Part shown: one piece after another, positions 19,521 to 20,973 of the stretch
How positions within the stretch are numbered: the first letter of the stretch is position 1
Layout: each line of letters begins with the position of its first letter
Origin: a virus
Direction: 5' to 3' (one strand)
IMG/VR virus record: IMGVR_UViG_3300012147_000107
Location: 1-20,973 of that record
Length of the DNA: 20,973 bases
The notes under the pieces: generated by a model
What the model was told of the DNA's origin: nothing
The model's database searches: none
Seen by the model: the letters and a program-made list of their open reading frames with translations, nothing else
Program-made: the position numbers and the translations under genes

Positions 19521-20302
19521 GAATGAACTATAAATCTTACCCTACAGACTATGTACAAGAACTAAATGCAAACAGAGGTGTTACAGGTCGTAAGAAGTCT
19601 CGTGCTTTTATGGAGTACTGGAACGATATGGAGCATGGAGAACATAACTCATATGGTTTTTATGCAAAGAGTTGGGATATAAGCAAGAGTACTTGCTTTG
19701 CCTGGATAGAAGAATTTATGAAAGAAGCAGAGTTATTTCTAGCACATTGGCACATTAGAAATAAACAACACTATAGCTATGCAAAAAATCAAACCGAACG
19801 ACAACCGAACGAAACGAACGGCTATAAAGCCCAAAATATAGGGAATGTAGAGGACACACAAGAACGACAACCGAACGAAGCTCTTAATATATATAATAAC
19901 AACAATACTAAGAGTTGGACTTTTGATAAGAACTTTATAGATTTGTATTTTATATATGGAGCTAATACTAAATTTAAGGGCAGGAAAGATGAAGCTTTTG
20001 AAGAGTTTCAACATGTAAATATAGATATAAATCTTTTAAAGCTTGCATCAGTTAAATATTTACATGATCCAGAAACGCAAGGCAAAAGATATAACCTTAC
20101 AAACTTTCTAAAGAATGAAATCTATTTATCTTATATGCCTAAAAAAATAAGACTTGTTCTTGATGGCATTTCAAGAACTGGAACATATGATGACAAAACA
20201 ATGCTTTTTAAATCTGAGTCTGATAGCTTTGTAGGACAGATAAGTGCAGCACGATTAGTGGAACTTTATGAAGCGAAAGCTTTGGATTTCTTAAAATTTT
20301 AA
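19517..20302 (+). CDS. Replication protein, possible initiator or helicase loader
   Basis: 261 residues. The N-terminal 80 residues are a winged-helix-like region (SKSTCFAWIEEFMKEAELFL), as in phage replication O/DnaD-type proteins. The middle (about 92-130) is low-complexity Gln/Asn/Glu-rich and encoded by the iteron-like repeats; the C-terminus (about 135-261) is helical (NFIDLYFIYGANTKFKGR). Layout DNA-binding domain, flexible origin-encoding linker, C-terminal helicase-contact domain parallels lambda O. The function is inferred from this layout and its place after the helicase gene. Confidence 0.65.
   Translation: MRMNYKSYPTDYVQELNANRGVTGRKKSRAFMEYWNDMEHGEHNSYGFYAKSWDISKSTCFAWIEEFMKEAELFLAHWHIRNKQHYSYAKNQTERQPNETNGYKAQNIGNVEDTQERQPNEALNIYNNNNTKSWTFDKNFIDLYFIYGANTKFKGRKDEAFEEFQHVNIDINLLKLASVKYLHDPETQGKRYNLTNFLKNEIYLSYMPKKIRLVLDGISRTGTYDDKTMLFKSESDSFVGQISAARLVELYEAKALDFLKF
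19796..19912 (+). repeat. Iteron-like repeats and AT-rich tract, candidate replication origin
   Basis: An 18-bp direct repeat, GAACGACAACCGAACGAA, occurs at 19796-19813 and 19862-19879, 66 bp apart. GAACG occurs at 19796, 19807, 19816, 19862 and 19873, with 9-11 bp spacing inside clusters. An AT-rich tract follows at 19882-19912 (CTTAATATATATAATAAC). Repeats plus AT-rich DNA inside the initiator gene is the lambda-type origin arrangement. It encodes the duplicated ERQPNE peptide. Confidence 0.65.
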
Positions 20303-20315
20303 ACAAGGGTTAGAT

Positions 20316-20570
20316 ATGGCAAGCAGTATGGTAAAGATGGAAGAAGTTGTAGAGAGAATCAAAGATGTTATATGTCATGAGTTCAAGGGTGGTAAAGTAC
20401 TAGATAAGAATGTAGCGAATGAACTTGGTATTGAACAAAGTACTCTTTCAGCTTCAAAGAGCAGAAACTCTTTACCATATGATGAACTAACAATGTTCTG
20501 TATTAGACGCAAGATAAATACTAATTGGCTATTCTTTGGCATTGGTAGCATGGAGATGAGCTATGCCTAG
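20316..20570 (+). CDS. CI-repressor N-terminal-like HTH protein
   Basis: 84 residues. A DNA-binding domain of the Bac_CI_repr type: VVERIKDVI... then VANELGIEQSTLSASKSRNS, LPYDELTMFCIRRKINTNWL and FFGIG. It lacks a C-terminal protease or dimerisation domain, so it is a stand-alone HTH, possibly a second regulator or antirepressor. AAGGG lies before the start. Overlaps the HNH gene by 8 bp. Confidence 0.75.
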   Translation: MASSMVKMEEVVERIKDVICHEFKGGKVLDKNVANELGIEQSTLSASKSRNSLPYDELTMFCIRRKINTNWLFFGIGSMEMSYA

Positions 20571-20946
20571 GAAGATATGTAATGAGATAGGATGCAGTGA
20601 GCTTATAGACATGAAGCAAAGATATTGCAAGGAACATCAGCAAGATAGTAAGAGAATAATCAATAAAGACTATGATGATAATAGACGCAACAAGATTCAT
20701 CATAAGTTCTATAACTCTAAAGAGTGGAAACAAGTTAGAGAACTTGTAATGTCTCAACATGCGGGCTTATGCAAGCAGTGTTCAGAGAATGATATAGATA
20801 CTAAAGCTGATGTAGTTGACCATAAAATTCCACTTGCTAGGAGCTGGGAAGATAGAATTAAGCGATCAAACCTTCAGCCACTGTGTCACAATTGCCACAA
20901 TAAAAAGACTTCAAAAGATTTAACGAAATGGGGAGGGCAGGTATGA
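20563..20946 (+). CDS. HNH endonuclease
   Basis: 127 residues. N-terminal CNEIGC...YCKEH zinc knuckle (Cys6, Cys11, Cys22, His25). The HNH core is VVDHKIPL (Asp86-His87) with CKQC (70/73), NLQPLCHNC (Asn103, Cys108, Cys111) and His112. Such small HNH nucleases usually sit next to the terminase genes and nick DNA during packaging or cos cleavage. The ATG overlaps the preceding gene; the stop overlaps the next start (ATGA at 20943-20946). Confidence 0.95.
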   Translation: MPRKICNEIGCSELIDMKQRYCKEHQQDSKRIINKDYDDNRRNKIHHKFYNSKEWKQVRELVMSQHAGLCKQCSENDIDTKADVVDHKIPLARSWEDRIKRSNLQPLCHNCHNKKTSKDLTKWGGQV

Positions 20947-20973
20947 AAACTACAGTATATTCGACCGCTTTAC
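20943..20973 (+). CDS. Start of next gene, cut by window end (probable packaging gene)
   Basis: ATG overlapping the HNH stop; the first ten codons read MKTTVYSTAL. Position after an HNH endonuclease suggests a terminase subunit or other packaging protein, but nothing in the ten residues shows it. Confidence 0.4.
   Translation, partial: MKTTVYSTAL

Overview
The window looks like about 21 kb of a temperate, lambda-like tailed phage or prophage from a low-GC Gram-negative host. AT-rich DNA, Lys/Asn/Ile-rich proteins and promoters with a TATAAT box but often no clear -35 suggest Campylobacterota (Sulfurimonas, Arcobacter or Sulfurovum type). That host call is an inference from composition, because no host gene or tRNA is visible. 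Genes are packed tightly, with dozens of ATGA/TAATG stop-start overlaps.

Layout from left to right. (1) 1-3918, rightward: end of the tail module (95-aa protein, heptad-repeat fibre-like protein) and a complete diversity-generating retroelement (DGR). The DGR has a 472-aa C-type-lectin/FGE-like target ending in a variable region (VR), Avd, a template repeat (TR) and a DGR reverse transcriptase. VR and TR align over 115 bp with 15 differences, all at adenines of the TR. The TR lies in frame inside the 5' end of the RT reading frame. (2) 3903-6434, rightward: small membrane proteins and a lysis module (holin-like protein, overlapping Rz/Rz1 spanins, coiled-coil membrane protein, T4-type lysozyme). 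(3) 6448-7392, leftward: a small accessory operon with a consensus promoter and a repressor operator in its spacer. It encodes two unknown proteins, a ribbon-helix-helix protein and a 61-aa protein resembling the end of an FGE/C-lectin domain. (4) 7427-14977, leftward early operon: attP-like repeats, tyrosine integrase, HTH protein, small unknowns, a C5-cytosine methyltransferase, an AlpA-like protein, an SSB-like Pro/Gln-rich protein and a basic repeat protein. (5) 14978-16840, immunity region: a hairpin-rich noncoding stretch, two perfect operator palindromes, a zinc-ribbon membrane protein, a CI/LexA-like repressor and three further operators. (6) 16843-20973, rightward early operon: Cro-like and CII-like regulators, an HTH protein, a second hairpin-rich noncoding stretch, DnaB-like helicase, a replication protein whose gene carries iteron-like repeats, a CI-N-terminal-like protein, an HNH endonuclease and the start of the next (probably packaging) gene.

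How it fits together: one repressor-operator system (consensus ATTATCA-N3-TGATAAT) appears to control the rightward early genes, the region between the immunity genes and the leftward operon, and the accessory operon beside attP. The integrase lies inside phage sequence, with lysis genes directly to its left. This suggests a circular or unintegrated phage genome, or a tandem arrangement, rather than a simply integrated prophage. The parts most worth a second look are the translated TR, the two hairpin-dense regions, the dispersed operators, the in-gene iterons and the accessory operon.
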